The position numbers and the translations under genes are program-made. From an uncultured Candidatus Methylacidiphilales bacterium (lineage in GTDB: Bacteria > Verrucomicrobiota > Verrucomicrobiia > Methylacidiphilales > CALFVM01): a DNA stretch of 5,949 nucleotides. Below are positions 4,837 to 5,949 of the stretch, piece by piece. The stretch covers positions 1-5,949 of the forward strand of contig CALFVM010000103.1 in NCBI GenBank assembly GCA_937928665.1, written 5' to 3'. The notes beneath the pieces were generated by a model. That model had not been told where the DNA came from, ran no database searches, and saw nothing but the letters and a program-made list of their open reading frames with translations. Within the stretch, counting starts at the first letter, position 1. Each line of letters starts with the position of its first letter.

Positions 4837-5920
4837 CGGTCGCATCGTGCGCGCCGTCGCCCTGCTCTTGGCCCTGCTTACCGGTGCGGCTGGGCTCCTC
4901 GCCCAGACGGTTCATGTTGTTGAACGCGGGGATACCCTCTTCGGTCTCGGCCGGAAATACGGCGTCCCGGTTCAGACGATCCGCGAGGCCAATCCGGGGG
5001 TCAACCTTGACACCCTCCGGGTGGGCCAGCGGATCCAGATTCCAGTCGGTCCTTCCCTGGCACCCTCTCCAGCCCGTCCGGCTCCCTCCCCGACACCGGC
5101 TCCGGTTCCGGCACCCGCCCCGCCGCGGCCTCCAGCACCAAGCACCACGGATCGAACCCACCGGGTCGCAGCGGGCGACACCCTTCACCGGATCGCCAAC
5201 CAATACGGGATCACCGTTGCCCAGTTGCGCGAATGGAATGGCTTGGCCTCCGACACGATTCGGATTGGTCAAATTCTCCGCACCGGCCCGCCTGCCCAGG
5301 GCCAGGTCGCGGCTCCCGCCCCACCACCCCGGTCAGCGGATTCGGTTCCCGCGCCCAGGCCCGAGCCGGTCACACCTTCTCCCACTCCCTCCCCAAGTCC
5401 GCCCTCGGTGGGCCGCCCGCCCCAGTATCTTTTCGTGTCAAAAGTGGAAGGTCAGATCAATGCCCCCCGGGTTCGGCCGGGACGTTGGCGCTATATTGTG
5501 GTTCACCACAGTGGAACCCGGTCGGGCAGTGCGAAGGTCTTTGAGTACTATCATCGCAATGTGCGCCGGATGGAGAATGGGATGGCCTACCACTTTGTCA
5601 TTGGCAATGGGAACGGATCGGGCGACGGCGAAATCGAGGTGGGCGACCGTTGGCGGCGACAAATCCAGGGCGGGCATCTGGCTAGTGACGAACTTAACGA
5701 GGTTGCTATTGGCATTTGTTTGGTGGGCGACTTCAATCAAACCCGGCCTACGCGCAAGCAGATCGCCGCGTTGGTGGAGCTGATTGATTACCTTTCCCAA
5801 CGAACCGGGCCTCGGCCGCGGTTTCGTGCCCACCGGGAGATCAACCCCAAACCAACCGACTGCCCCGGCAAGTTTTTTCCTGTGTCCGCCATGCATCGGC
5901 TCTTTGATACTCGTAAATAA
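4820..5920 (+). CDS. Secreted N-acetylmuramoyl-L-alanine amidase with two LysM domains
   Basis: This 366-residue cell-wall enzyme should cut the bond between N-acetylmuramic acid and L-alanine in peptidoglycan. Residues 1-29 look like a Sec signal peptide: basic MKWPADGRIVR, then hydrophobic AVALLLALLTGAAGLLA. LysM 1 spans about 31-75 (HVVERGDTLFGLGRKYGV) and LysM 2 about 114-155 (HRVAAGDTLHRIANQYGI); such modules bind glycan chains. Two Pro/Ala/Ser linkers (76-108, 156-201) separate the domains. The amidase_2/PGRP domain covers about 222-364. Probable zinc ligands are His229 in VVHHSG, His338 in RAHREI and Cys348 in PTDCPGKFFP, a Cys-type site as in T7 lysozyme and PGRPs. Supporting blocks are AYHFVIGNG (256-264) and GGHLASDELNEVAIGICLVG (284-303). 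The frame is open further upstream, but only the ATG at 4820 (or GTG at 4847) puts a signal peptide at the N-terminus. Overlap with the aminotransferase implies co-transcription. Confidence 0.92.
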   Translation: MKWPADGRIVRAVALLLALLTGAAGLLAQTVHVVERGDTLFGLGRKYGVPVQTIREANPGVNLDTLRVGQRIQIPVGPSLAPSPARPAPSPTPAPVPAPAPPRPPAPSTTDRTHRVAAGDTLHRIANQYGITVAQLREWNGLASDTIRIGQILRTGPPAQGQVAAPAPPPRSADSVPAPRPEPVTPSPTPSPSPPSVGRPPQYLFVSKVEGQINAPRVRPGRWRYIVVHHSGTRSGSAKVFEYYHRNVRRMENGMAYHFVIGNGNGSGDGEIEVGDRWRRQIQGGHLASDELNEVAIGICLVGDFNQTRPTRKQIAALVELIDYLSQRTGPRPRFRAHREINPKPTDCPGKFFPVSAMHRLFDTRK

Positions 5921-5924
5921 TCTC

Positions 5925-5949
5925 ATGAAACTCCGCCCCTCCGCCCTCG
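5925..5949 (+). CDS. Possible start of a further gene, cut by the window edge
   Basis: An ATG five bases after the amidase stop opens a frame reading MKLRPSAL and running off the end. The Met-Lys start with basic residues resembles the beginning of a signal peptide or a short cytosolic leader, and the tight spacing suits an operon. No Shine-Dalgarno precedes it and eight codons are too few to identify a product. Confidence 0.35.

Noticed and set aside
5043..5160. Repetitive C-rich stretches (also 5283-5425) as possible tandem repeat or CRISPR
   Set aside because: They encode the Pro/Ala/Ser linkers of the amidase, with irregular units and no spaced identical repeats.
4884..5783. 299-codon frame inside the amidase in a different plus frame
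   Set aside because: Its translation is Pro/Arg/Ser-rich noise, whereas the overlapping frame has a signal peptide, two LysM domains and an amidase domain.

Overview
This GC-rich window (codon third positions mostly G or C) carries six complete protein genes, one gene cut at the left edge and possibly one cut at the right edge. The gene style suggests a Gram-negative-type bacterium, and I lean towards Verrucomicrobiota or a relative. The basis for that lean is the long cyanobacterial/plant-type IspH, the acyl carrier protein with a GAESID motif, few visible Shine-Dalgarno sites, and a secreted LysM amidase. No rRNA or other taxonomic marker is present, so the assignment is tentative.

Layout. 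Bases 1-231 (+) are the end of a response-regulator receiver domain, probably the tail of a hybrid histidine kinase. Bases 286-780 (+) encode a gluconokinase. Its 3' end runs 21 bp into the end of a convergent operon on the minus strand. Read from its own promoter side, that operon is ispH (3423-2188), an acyl carrier protein (2180-1926) and a beta-ketoacyl-ACP synthase (1929-760). A 159-bp divergent spacer (3424-3582) holds two perfect hairpins and a symmetric -10-like box. To its right on the plus strand lie a class III PLP aminotransferase related to glutamate-1-semialdehyde aminomutase (3583-4836) and, overlapping it by 17 bp, a secreted two-LysM N-acetylmuramoyl-L-alanine amidase (4820-5920). 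A possible next gene starts at 5925.

How the genes may work together. The minus-strand operon joins the last step of the MEP isoprenoid pathway (IspH) to a carrier protein and a condensing enzyme. The ACP and synthase are tightly coupled by a GTGA overlap and form a natural acyl-chain elongation pair. Whether this pair does housekeeping fatty acid synthesis or makes a special lipid cannot be decided here. The aminotransferase and amidase share a transcript but have no obvious biochemical link. No CRISPR, transposon, tRNA, rRNA or phage feature was seen. Nothing here is clearly a new system; the ispH-ACP-ketosynthase unit and the structured divergent spacer most deserve a second look.
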